DNA from: Salibacterium halotolerans
GTDB lineage: Bacteria; Bacillota; Bacilli; Bacillales; Marinococcaceae
Length of the DNA: 64,000 nt
Direction: 5' to 3'
NCBI RefSeq assembly: GCF_900115625.1
Contig: NZ_FOXD01000007.1
Coordinates: forward strand, 62,001-126,000
The notes beneath the pieces are model-generated. The model saw only the letters and a program-made list of their open reading frames with translations. It did no database searches and had not been told where the DNA came from. The position numbers and the translations under genes were made by a program. Of the stretch, positions 16,436 to 24,251 are shown one piece after another (position 1 is the first letter of the stretch; each line of letters begins with the position of its first letter).

Positions 16436-16759
16436 TTATTTCGACATGCTTTTGATTGCCGGGCACTTCCGGCATACTTCTTCGGAATTGACAAGCGTTT
16501 TATAGATCGAACACCATGACCGTTTCGCGTAACAGACGGGCACATTTTGTTCTTTTGCTTTCTTTTTGAGTTTGTCGGTTATGTTATGGTTAATGAAGTC
16601 AGTGAGAATCAATATTAAATCCACGTGCTCCGGAATGCTTTTCTGCACCATTTTCACTTTCCTGCCGCTTACATGGGAAATATCCTCAAACCCTGCCTCC
16701 TGCAGCCGTTTCGGTATAGACCCAAGCTTGTCCGCTCCTACAATCATCAGCGTATCCAA
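16436..16759 (-). CDS. DUF2325 protein, iron-regulated
   Basis: About 107 aa. The TTG at 16759 is preferred (GGAGG 10 nt upstream); an ATG at 16747 is the alternative, and the farther ATG at 16798 lies inside a Fur box. MIVGADKLGSIPKRL, HVSGRK, VDLILILTDFINHN and AKRSW are DUF2325 features. Cysteines sit in PVCYAKRSWC and EEVCRKCP, giving four possible metal or redox ligands in the C-terminal third. The biochemical role of DUF2325 is not known. It leads a two-gene operon. Confidence 0.85.
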   Translation of the reverse strand: MDTLMIVGADKLGSIPKRLQEAGFEDISHVSGRKVKMVQKSIPEHVDLILILTDFINHNITDKLKKKAKEQNVPVCYAKRSWCSIYKTLVNSEEVCRKCPAIKSMSK

Positions 16760-16782
16760 CGGATAAGCACCTCCGACAATAA

Positions 16783-16797
16783 TGATAATCATTCTCA
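16783..16797. promoter_or_regulatory. Fur box of the DUF2325 operon
   Basis: TGATAATCATTCTCA (plus strand) matches the 7-1-7 Fur consensus with one mismatch and extends further as an imperfect palindrome. It lies 24 bp upstream of the chosen TTG start. Confidence 0.88.
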
Positions 16798-16901
16798 ATA
16801 TTTCTTACCTTTAGTCTATTGGTTTTCTTTTCCGGTGTCAACAAGAAAAAGCGTAAACACCTGACCACCCGAAAATGTCTCCTTCCTTGTCCGTTCCATA
16901 C

Positions 16902-16937
16902 AAAAAAACCTCCCTGCTTATTCAGGAAGGTTTTTTT
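16902..16937. terminator. Terminator of the antiporter gene
   Basis: AACCTCCCTG pairs with CAGGAAGGTT and is flanked by A and T runs. The stop region of the antiporter gene overlaps the stem. Confidence 0.85.
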
Positions 16938-18777
16938 GCGTGTCGTCTTTCGGCGGCATAATATCTCCAACTGTTTCTTCAGGACTGACCGGGGGCACGA
17001 GGCTGATAATCGTGTCACCAGCTTCCGGTTTCAGCGGTGCCTCACTCGTAAAGAAATCAAATTTGCCGGTCGGTTTAAAATTTAGAATCGGCAGCGTATC
17101 CGCCTGAATGTCCTGCAGAAATGTCTTGTACGTGTACTGTTTGGACAGGCGTGTCTGCACAAAATAATACCCTTCTTCAATTTTGCGGTTCAATTCAGCA
17201 TAGGTGGCCCCTTTTTCAAACAGAATGCGCCCGCCGATCCGCAGAACCAGATCATCCGGATGTTCTTTTTCCGGATCGTGCCAGCTGAGCTGAAAGAGGT
17301 CATTCCGCCCAATATCCGGTACGAAGGTTGTGCAGACCAAAGAGTTATAGGAATCCTTGTCTGTCGCTGCAATTAATTTCTCATATGGTGTAAGATCGAG
17401 GTAATATTCCGTCTGCTCTGACAGAATCTCCCCTCTGTAATACGGAACCCCTTCGGCTCTTGCGTTGAACAGCTGCTCAAAGGACGTATCCGTAATAAGA
17501 ACCGGAATATTCATGGATTTCAGCGTTTTGGCAAGGGCGGTCGTGAAGGAACTGCCGCCGACGATAATCACCCCGGGTTTTCCTTCCAGGGAAAGTCCGA
17601 GTTTGCGCGCCAGTGCTCCAATGGAAAAACCGTGCGCACAAACAGTGGCAAACACAAGCGCAAACGTCAGCGGTGTGACGATGGAAGCCCCCGGATAACC
17701 TGCCTGTTCGAGCACGTTCGCAAAGTAGCCCGCCACCGTTAATGCGACAATGCCGCGTGGAGCAATCCAGCCGACCAGCGCTTTTTCCTTAAAAGACAGC
17801 TCTGTGTTGATCGTTGATATCCAGATCGACAACGGCCGGACGACAATGAGCATTAACAGAACATATGTCAAAATGCGCGGATCAAACACCTGAAGCAGGG
17901 TTTCCCGGTCCAGAGATGCCGTAATCATGATAAAGATGCCGGACAAAAGCAGCACCGATATATTTTCTTTAAAATGCCTCATGTCGCTCAAGGAAGCAAT
18001 ATGCATATTCGCCATCGTCATGCCCATCGCTGTCACCGCAAGCAGTCCGGTTTCATGCATTACTTCATCAGCCAGGGCAAAACAGGCGATAACAACGGTG
18101 AAGACAATCGGCGACTTTAAAAACTCCGGTACGAATCCGGTCTCAAACATCCAGCCGATTCCCCGGCCGCATGCCCAGCCGATGGCAATCGCAAACAGGG
18201 AAGCAAGAAAAAATAACAGGAGCGCGCCGGCTGTTACGGAATCCACCGTTAAGAATTGAATGATTTCAAAAGCAAACACAGCCAGGAGCGCGCCAAGCGG
18301 ATCCACTACCACTCCTTCCCATTTCAGGATCGCCGCCGGCCTGGCTTTCAGTTTGGCCTGGCGGAGAAGCGGAAGAATAACAGTCGGGCCGGTCACAATA
18401 AAAAGTCCTCCGATGACGAAGGAAACAGCCCAGGACAAATCGGCGACAAAATAAGCAGTCAATGAGCCGAGAATCCAGGCCAGAAAAGCGCCCAGCGTAA
18501 TAATACGGTACACGGACTTCCCAAGGCCCTGTATTTCTCTGTAATCCAGGTTCAGACTACCTTCAAATAAGATGATTGCCACAGCTACCGATATGATGGG
18601 GTTAAACAACGCTCCGAAATCCTCACTCGGTGTCATAAAACCGAAAATAGGTCCGATAAGCAGACCCGCTACCGACATGACAACGATCGCCGGCATGCGG
18701 AAACGCCATGCAAACCACTGTGACCCTATCCCGAGTACACCAATCAGCATCAAGTGGGACAAAATTGATTCAAACAT
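16918..18777 (-). CDS. CPA1 (NhaP-type) cation:proton antiporter with RCK C-terminus
   Basis: 619 aa from the ATG at 18777 (AGAGGAAC upstream). About 12 membrane helices fill residues 1-400. The segments FEGSLNLDYREI, GLFIVTGPTVILPLL, WEGVVVDPLGALLAVFAFE (family Asp in VDPLGA) and GWIAPRGIVALTVA are NhaP/CPA1 hallmarks. Residues about 405-619 form a cytoplasmic TrkA-N/RCK-like part (VIIVGGSSFTTALAKTL). Such antiporters exchange Na+ or K+ for H+, fitting a saline or alkaline niche. Single gene. Confidence 0.9.
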   Translation of the reverse strand: MFESILSHLMLIGVLGIGSQWFAWRFRMPAIVVMSVAGLLIGPIFGFMTPSEDFGALFNPIISVAVAIILFEGSLNLDYREIQGLGKSVYRIITLGAFLAWILGSLTAYFVADLSWAVSFVIGGLFIVTGPTVILPLLRQAKLKARPAAILKWEGVVVDPLGALLAVFAFEIIQFLTVDSVTAGALLLFFLASLFAIAIGWACGRGIGWMFETGFVPEFLKSPIVFTVVIACFALADEVMHETGLLAVTAMGMTMANMHIASLSDMRHFKENISVLLLSGIFIMITASLDRETLLQVFDPRILTYVLLMLIVVRPLSIWISTINTELSFKEKALVGWIAPRGIVALTVAGYFANVLEQAGYPGASIVTPLTFALVFATVCAHGFSIGALARKLGLSLEGKPGVIIVGGSSFTTALAKTLKSMNIPVLITDTSFEQLFNARAEGVPYYRGEILSEQTEYYLDLTPYEKLIAATDKDSYNSLVCTTFVPDIGRNDLFQLSWHDPEKEHPDDLVLRIGGRILFEKGATYAELNRKIEEGYYFVQTRLSKQYTYKTFLQDIQADTLPILNFKPTGKFDFFTSEAPLKPEAGDTIISLVPPVSPEETVGDIMPPKDDTQKNLPE

Positions 18778-18993
18778 ATCAGGTTCCTCTCTCTTTCGTG
18801 TGACATAAATACAGCGCTTATGCCGGCAGGACTCCACTCCTTTTCAAGCGCTGCAGATGCATCCGATATGCAAACAACGGGATGCTGTATTGCAGGTGAC
18901 GCGTTCCTATGTTAAATGGTATACGTGTATGTCAATGCTGGCATGATGCCCGAAACAAAACAATACAACATGAAGAGGGTTTTTTTCAATCCA

Positions 18994-19022
18994 TTGGCTT
19001 TGATTCATAAAAACTTTATAAT
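18994..19022 (+). promoter_or_regulatory. SigA-type promoter of the selenoprotein gene
   Basis: TTGGCT and TATAAT are separated by 17 bp, about 30 bp before the GTG start, giving a short leader. The gap 18778-18993 shows nothing else I can support. Confidence 0.65.
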
Positions 19023-19051
19023 GGGTGTAGATGAAAAGAGGAGGTTCACTC

Positions 19052-19612
19052 GTGGATACCGACTATATATTAAAAAAAACAGATGGTTCGGACTGCCACC
19101 TGGAGAATAGAATTGCCGGCACCCCGGCGTTTGTCATTTTTCTCCGTCACCCCGGCTGACCATACTGCAGAGATTTTCTCGCGCAGTTGCGTGAGTACGC
19201 AGATGAATTCCAGGACAAACGCGGAGTTAAAATAATCACGATTTTCCCGGCATCGGTCACACTGCTTTCCCAATTTGAGGAAGCGTACGGCCCGTTCCCA
19301 TTTCCGTTGTACGCCGATCCGGAAAAAGAAGCGTTCCGGGGCTTCGGCCATCAAAGCATGAACCCGCTTAAACTGCTTGGTAAAGCGGCTCTTGGAACGA
19401 TGACCGGAAAAGTGAAAGATCTGCTTCCAAAAGAAGAAGAAAAACGAAAAGTCGTCAAGACTTCCATGCAAAAGTCTGACGTATTCATCCAGGGAGGCGC
19501 CTGGTTGTTTGACGCCGGCAGAAAGCTGCAGTGGCAGCATGTCGACGATTCGCCGGAAAACCATGCTTCCATCGAGCAGCTGAAAGAGGCTGCAGACACA
19601 TATATTATGTAA
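19052..19612 (+). CDS. Peroxiredoxin-like (AhpC/TSA) selenoprotein with UGA-encoded selenocysteine
   Basis: 186 aa if the TGA at 19157-19159 is read as selenocysteine (residue 36). The GTG at 19052 follows AGAGGAGG and is in frame through the TGA to the long downstream frame. The context reads FLRHPGUPYCRDF, while peroxiredoxin-like proteins have RHxGCxxCR here, so Sec replaces the first redox Cys and Cys39 is the partner. A hairpin follows: CTCGCGC (19178-19184), loop AGTT, GCGTGAG (19189-19195), with one G-U pair and a G at loop position 2, 26 nt after the TGA. This fits bacterial SECIS rules. The rest matches the thioredoxin-fold family (PLYADPEKEAFRGFG). Probably a thiol peroxidase or oxidoreductase; substrate unknown. 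Confidence 0.88.
19178..19195 (+). promoter_or_regulatory. Bacterial SECIS element candidate
   Basis: Seven-base-pair stem CTCGCGC/GCGTGAG with a four-base AGTT loop inside the coding region, at a SelB-compatible distance after the in-frame TGA. Confidence 0.75.
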
Positions 19613-19630
19613 AACGGAGCCTGTCCTCTG

Positions 19631-20188
19631 CTAATATTCGTTAATCTGTTCTTCTATTTTCTGCCCCAGATGGCGTCCGGGTTCATCCAGAAAGCAGCGG
19701 ATCCGGTCGCCTTCTTTCACTTCTTTCATCGAAACAGCACTCCCGTCCTCACCTAGCAGAAAGACACTTTCCGCATCCTGAAGCGTCGCCGATACGTGGA
19801 TACCTCCGGCGTTCACTTCCATCCGCACGAGATTACGTTTTTCCATTTTCACCCGGCCGATGGGAACCTCTTTGGACGCTGCCCCGTCGTAAACGACCAG
19901 TCTGTCACCGCCGCGTAATTCTTCCAGGTAGCGCGTGCCGCCCTGCTGATAAAGGTATTGATGGAGACCACCCGCATTAATCCGGAACGTACGCGGAGGA
20001 TACGTTTCCGACGCCCGGTTTTCCGACAGGACAAGCAGATAGCCGTGTCCGGTATTTCCCGTGAGCACTCCTTCGGTGGGTGTTAGAATGTCTGCTGTGT
20101 CGATGCACACTCTTGTACCAGTGCCGATCGGCGTCACTTTTTCCACGATTCCGCACGTCAGGCTTTCTTTTTCCTGCTCATTCTCCAC
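19631..20188 (-). CDS. Orphan C-terminal domain of 3-dehydroquinate synthase II
   Basis: 185 aa, about half of an archaeal-type DHQ synthase II. Visible family features are INAGGLHQYLYQQGGTRYLEEL, GDRLVVYDG, IGRVKMEKR, LQDAESVFLLGEDG and GDRIRCFLDEPGRHLGQKIEE (quoted to its GRHLGQKIEE core). The N-terminal half, which carries the Schiff-base lysine in the full enzyme, is absent, with no sign of it upstream. It starts normally (GAAAGGAAG), so it seems a genuine short protein rather than a decayed gene. Likely not a DHQ synthase itself; function unknown. Confidence 0.8.
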   Translation of the reverse strand: MENEQEKESLTCGIVEKVTPIGTGTRVCIDTADILTPTEGVLTGNTGHGYLLVLSENRASETYPPRTFRINAGGLHQYLYQQGGTRYLEELRGGDRLVVYDGAASKEVPIGRVKMEKRNLVRMEVNAGGIHVSATLQDAESVFLLGEDGSAVSMKEVKEGDRIRCFLDEPGRHLGQKIEEQINEY

Positions 20189-20226
20189 ATCTATCTTCCT
20201 TTCTGAACCTGATCATTTCCTGTAAT

Positions 20227-20427
20227 CTACGATCCTGAAGAATCCTGTTCCATTTCCCGCACAATACCGCGCTTGAATTCACGCACTACCACGACAGCAA
20301 AGGCCATCATCATAAGTATCGTTACCATATCCGGAACACCGGCCAGCGTCACCGCATAGGCCGATAAAACCTGAAACATCAACATGATGAACCAGATACC
20401 GGTCATGATTTTCAATATATTCTTCAC
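20227..20427 (-). CDS. Small two-helix membrane protein, unknown
   Basis: 66 aa from a GTG with AAGGTG 7 nt upstream. Two hydrophobic helices (about 5-28 and 31-50) are followed by a charged C-terminus. No family recognised. Confidence 0.65.
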   Translation of the reverse strand: MKNILKIMTGIWFIMLMFQVLSAYAVTLAGVPDMVTILMMMAFAVVVVREFKRGIVREMEQDSSGS

Positions 20428-20654
20428 CCGTTATCACCTTCGTTATTCCTTTTTTCACCCTGTCTCCAGTATAACGCACCCTGCCTTATTCATCATCTTC
20501 TTTCAGTGAAAACATGACAGTCTTTATAAAGACCTTCCGTTCAAATGTAAAAACAGCCGGCGCAGCAGCTGAAAGAACAGAGAGTGAGAATCTTCCTTCT
20601 TTGGAATAAATAATGAAAGCAGTGGCAAAGATGGTCCTGAAGGAGGACGAATAT

Positions 20655-21290
20655 ATGTTTAAAAAAAGTGCATGGGTGATGGCAGCCGCCGTTTTAACCA
20701 CAGCCGCAGGATGTGCTCCATCTGAAGAGGAACAAAGCATGCCGCGGCAGGAAGCTGAAGAAGTAGCTTCCGAAAATCCTTACGCAGAGGCGGCCCCCAT
20801 CGCGAAAGCAGAAATGGTGAACACGGATGACACGAAGATCGGCCTTGTTCGATTTTTTGAGAAAGAGAACGGTGTCATGATGCACAGTGAGTTCGAAGAG
20901 GGGGTGCCGGAAGGATTTCACGGGTTCCATATTCATGAGACCGGTCTGTGCGAACCAAATGCGCCCGATGGGCCATTTACCACCGCCGGAGGTCATTTTA
21001 ATCCGGGAGGCACGGTTCACGGGTCCCACGCCGGTGATATGCCGTCGCTTTTCGGGATGAAAGACGGTTCCGCCTATCTTAAAAGCACGCTCGACAGGAT
21101 TACACCGGAGCAGCTCATGAACGAAAATCTTGCTGTCATTCTTCATGACGGTCCGAACAATTTTGCCAACATCCCGAACCGGTACGTGCAGGCCGACACC
21201 GGTGAACGGGGCCCTGATGAACAGACACTGAGGACCGGAGACTCCGGAAGCAGAATTTCCTGTGGTGTGATCAAACCCGCAAATGCCTGA
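20655..21290 (+). CDS. Cu/Zn superoxide dismutase lipoprotein
   Basis: 211 aa. The ATG at 20655 follows GAAGGAGG. The lipobox TTAAGC puts the lipidated Cys at about residue 19. The SOD fold carries GFHGFHIHETGLC, GGHFNPGG, HGSHAGD, VILHDGPNN and GSRISCGVI. These supply the copper His ligands, the Zn His/Asp ligands, the disulfide cysteines and the active-site Arg. B. subtilis YojM is the likely relative but lacks some copper ligands; here all appear present, so activity is plausible. It disproportionates superoxide outside the membrane. Single gene. Confidence 0.92.
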   Translation: MFKKSAWVMAAAVLTTAAGCAPSEEEQSMPRQEAEEVASENPYAEAAPIAKAEMVNTDDTKIGLVRFFEKENGVMMHSEFEEGVPEGFHGFHIHETGLCEPNAPDGPFTTAGGHFNPGGTVHGSHAGDMPSLFGMKDGSAYLKSTLDRITPEQLMNENLAVILHDGPNNFANIPNRYVQADTGERGPDEQTLRTGDSGSRISCGVIKPANA

Positions 21291-21309
21291 TTGTTTCAAC
21301 CACTTTCTC

Positions 21310-21339
21310 TCCACCCGCGGCGGCCGGGTGGATTTTTTT
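21310..21339 (+). terminator. Terminator of the SOD gene
   Basis: CCACCCG and CGGGTGG form a GC-rich stem followed by ATTTTTTT. Confidence 0.88.
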
Positions 21340-21342
21340 ATG

Positions 21343-21383
21343 TAGAAAAGCCGCCACAGTCATGTGATGACTGTGTCAGCTTT
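21343..21383 (-). terminator. Terminator of the TerC-family gene
   Basis: On the minus strand an ACAGTCATCACATGACTGT hairpin is extended by AAAGC/GCTTTTT. Confidence 0.7.
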
Positions 21384-22170
21384 ATGCCGTTGACCCTTTT
21401 CCCCCGTCGTCTTCTTTTTTTCCGGACAGAAACCAGCCGCCGAGCGCAATCAGTACCAAAACACTGTAAAACGTGATTTTCCATGGTTTGGACTCAGCGA
21501 ACGCTTCCGGCAGGACGGCAAGCGCCGGGTGCGAAAGCGTGTAAATGGCGAGTTTGATCCCCACCCAGCCGACGATAATGAACGCGGCGATTTCGAGGCC
21601 CGGCCGCTGTTTCAGCAGTCTCACAAACAACGTTGCCGCAAAACGCATGATAATAACCCCGATCAGTCCGCCTGTTAAAATGATAATAAACTTGCCTCCA
21701 TCCAGACCGCCGATATTGCCGATCGGCGTATTCGGAAGGGTGACAGCAAGGGCGACCGCGGCTAGAATGGAGTCCACCGCAAACGCGATATCGGCGACTT
21801 CCACTTTCAGCACCGTACCCCAGAAACCCGCGGCACCAGCTTTCTTTTCTTCCGCTTTTTCTTCCGGAGATTTCTCTTTGTCGAGCCATACTTTCCGTAC
21901 GATATGGTTTCCGGCCATAAACAGAAGATACAGCGCACCGACCGCCTGCACCTGCCAGACATCCACGAGAAACGATATGACAAACAGCGAAGCAAAGCGG
22001 AACACAAAGGCTCCGGCCAGCCCGTAAAAAAGGGCTTTTTTCCGCTGTTTTTCCGGAAGTCCTTTCACCATAATCGCGAGGACCAGCGCGTTATCCGCGG
22101 CCAGAATGCCTTCCAGCACAATGAGCACCAGAAGCACCCAGCCGTATTCCATCAGTATGCCTGCATCCAT
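21382..22170 (-). CDS. TerC-family integral membrane protein
   Basis: 262 aa from the second of two close ATGs (AAGGAAG spacing favours 22170; 22176 is the alternative). About seven to eight helices. LEGILAADNALVLAIMV near the N-terminus and VEVADIAFAVDSILAAVALA in the middle are the paired TerC metal-binding segments with conserved acidic residues. TerC proteins of Bacillus export Mn2+ or supply it to exoenzymes. A Lys/Glu-rich loop follows the third helix. Monocistronic. Confidence 0.88.
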   Translation of the reverse strand: MDAGILMEYGWVLLVLIVLEGILAADNALVLAIMVKGLPEKQRKKALFYGLAGAFVFRFASLFVISFLVDVWQVQAVGALYLLFMAGNHIVRKVWLDKEKSPEEKAEEKKAGAAGFWGTVLKVEVADIAFAVDSILAAVALAVTLPNTPIGNIGGLDGGKFIIILTGGLIGVIIMRFAATLFVRLLKQRPGLEIAAFIIVGWVGIKLAIYTLSHPALAVLPEAFAESKPWKITFYSVLVLIALGGWFLSGKKEDDGGKGSTA

Positions 22171-22239
22171 AATCATCTTCCTTTATCATTGCTGACCTTA
22201 GACTGCCTCTCCAAGGATCAGTTTATGCAGTGCAGACTA

Positions 22240-24135
22240 TTAGTTGTTTATTTCTTCGAGCTCTTCGGCGATCATGGACAGCTCCGTCCAACGGTCCACT
22301 GCCTGCTCAATTTCGGTATCGAGTTCTTTCTGGCGTTCCACCCATTCCTGCGCTTTTTCAAAATCACTTCCCGCCTGTTCAACTTTTGCTTCCACTTCCG
22401 CTTTTTCCTGCTCCAGTTCATCGATTTTTGCTTCGATGGTTTCCCATTCCTGTTTCTCTTTGTAGGACATTTTTTTACGGGAGGCTTTCGGCTTTTCCTC
22501 CGTTTTTTGTTTAAGCGGGGCGGCGGCAGCGGCCTCCTGCTCTTTTCTCTCTTCGATCAATTCTTTATAGCTGCCCTGATACCGTTCGATAGTGCCATTG
22601 TCCTGAAAAACGAGCAGCCTGTTTACGACGCGGTCGAGAAAGTAGCGGTCGTGGGATACAGTGATGACAACACCTGGAAACTGGTCGAGGTAATTTTCGA
22701 GCACGCTTAATGTCTGGGTGTCGAGGTCGTTGGTCGGCTCGTCAAGAAACAGCACATTCGGCTCTTCCATCAGAACACTTAAAAGGTACAGCCTCCGCCG
22801 TTCTCCGCCGGACAGTCTGTAAATGTAATTCCACTGCAGCGGACGCGGGAACAAAAATCGTTCCAGCATCTGTTCGGCGGTAATCTCGCGGCCGTCCACC
22901 GTCGTGACAATTTCAGCGGTCTCCCGGATAAATTCAATGACCCGTTTATTTTCATCGAGATCTTCCTGTTCCTGCGAATAATACCCGATGCGTACGGTCG
23001 GACCACGCTCGATCCAGCCTTCATCAGGCTCTGTTTTTCCGGCAAGAACATTCAAGAGCGTTGTTTTGCCGCTCCCGTTTGGTCCCACGATACCGAGCCG
23101 TTCGCCGGGCGTAACGAGATAATCAAAGTTGGAAAACAGCGTGGCGCCCCCGTATGTTTTCGAAAGTCCTTCTGCTTCCATTACCTTTTTTCCGAGGCGG
23201 GTGGAGCCGATCGCAAAATCAACATCCTGTTTTTTCTCCGATCCGGATTGGTTTTTCATTTCCTCGACGCGGTCGACGCGGGCTTTCTGCTTCGTTCCGC
23301 GGGCCTTCGGCTGTTTACGGAGCCAGGCAAGCTCGGTGCGGAGAATGTTCTGCCGTTTGGCTTCCTCCTGTTCTTCGCGCGCTTCTCTTTCCGCTTTCTG
23401 CTCGAGAAACAGCTCATAGTTTCCCTCATACACATACAGACTGCCGTGGTCCAGTTCATAAATCCGGTTGGTGACCCGGTTCAAAAAATAACGGTCGTGG
23501 GTAACAAGAAGCAGGGCGCCGTGATAGGACGACAGGAAATTCTCGAGCCATTCGATCGATTCATTGTCGAGATGGTTCGTCGGTTCGTCCATAATCAGAA
23601 GATCAGCCGGCTGAATCAGGGCTTTGGCGATGGCGACCCTTTTCTTCTGGCCTCCTGACAGTTCTTTTACTTTTTTCCGGAACGCGGTGATGCCAAGGCG
23701 GGTGAGCACCTGCTTCGCGGTCGTGTTCGCTTCCCAGGCCTGCTCGTTGTCCATCGCCTGCTGGGCTTTCATCAGTTTATCCTGGGCATCCGCGCTTTCA
23801 CTGTTTTCTTCCAGTTCGGTAAGCGCCTTTTCGTACCGGCGCATTGCTTTCATGACATCCGATTCGCCGTAGTATATCTGATCCAGGACGGTTAATTCTT
23901 CTTCGAGTTCCGGTTCCTGCGGCAGGTATTCCACCTGCAGGCTGTTGGCATGGATGAGCTCCCCCTGTTCCGGAGATTCAATGCCGGCCAGAATTTTCAA
24001 AAGAGATGACTTCCCTGTCCCGTTCACACCGATCAAGCCGATCCGGTCCTGATTTTCGATAACAAATGATATATGGTCAAATAATGTTTTATCCCCAAAC
24101 GATTGATATACATTCTCTGCTCTCAGTACACTCAT
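22240..24135 (-). CDS. ABC-F ribosome-associated ATPase (YfmR/Uup-like)
   Basis: 631 aa with two ATP cassettes and no membrane part. Walker A motifs are GVNGTGKSS and GPNGSGKTT; signatures are LSGGQKKRVA and LSGGERRRLY; Walker B motifs are LLIMDEPTNHLD and VLFLDEPTNDLD. Between them lies a charged P-site tRNA-interaction linker (KAEREAREEQEEAK region). The C-terminus (about 520-631) is a coiled coil typical of Uup/YfmR. B. subtilis YfmR (about 629 aa) relieves ribosome stalling redundantly with EF-P. Monocistronic, with AGGAGGAAG before the ATG. Confidence 0.92.
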   Translation of the reverse strand: MSVLRAENVYQSFGDKTLFDHISFVIENQDRIGLIGVNGTGKSSLLKILAGIESPEQGELIHANSLQVEYLPQEPELEEELTVLDQIYYGESDVMKAMRRYEKALTELEENSESADAQDKLMKAQQAMDNEQAWEANTTAKQVLTRLGITAFRKKVKELSGGQKKRVAIAKALIQPADLLIMDEPTNHLDNESIEWLENFLSSYHGALLLVTHDRYFLNRVTNRIYELDHGSLYVYEGNYELFLEQKAEREAREEQEEAKRQNILRTELAWLRKQPKARGTKQKARVDRVEEMKNQSGSEKKQDVDFAIGSTRLGKKVMEAEGLSKTYGGATLFSNFDYLVTPGERLGIVGPNGSGKTTLLNVLAGKTEPDEGWIERGPTVRIGYYSQEQEDLDENKRVIEFIRETAEIVTTVDGREITAEQMLERFLFPRPLQWNYIYRLSGGERRRLYLLSVLMEEPNVLFLDEPTNDLDTQTLSVLENYLDQFPGVVITVSHDRYFLDRVVNRLLVFQDNGTIERYQGSYKELIEERKEQEAAAAAPLKQKTEEKPKASRKKMSYKEKQEWETIEAKIDELEQEKAEVEAKVEQAGSDFEKAQEWVERQKELDTEIEQAVDRWTELSMIAEELEEINN

Positions 24136-24251
24136 GTTTCTTCCTCCTTCCGCCCGGCGGGATTGTGCGCTTTATTCATCATAACATGCGGATGCCTGTT
24201 TTCCGAAACAGGCGGCGCAGCAAACGCCTCTCTAAAAGAAAAAACCGTTCA

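Noticed and set aside
16760-16798. ATG at 16798 as start of the DUF2325 gene
   Set aside because: This codon lies within the Fur box; the downstream TTG has a GGAGG site and starts at the conserved N-terminus.
19130-19190. The in-frame TGA as a frameshift or pseudogene marker
   Set aside because: Flanking frame, start site and redox motif are intact on both sides, the TGA sits exactly on the catalytic Cys position, and a SECIS-like hairpin follows; decay would not place all of these together.
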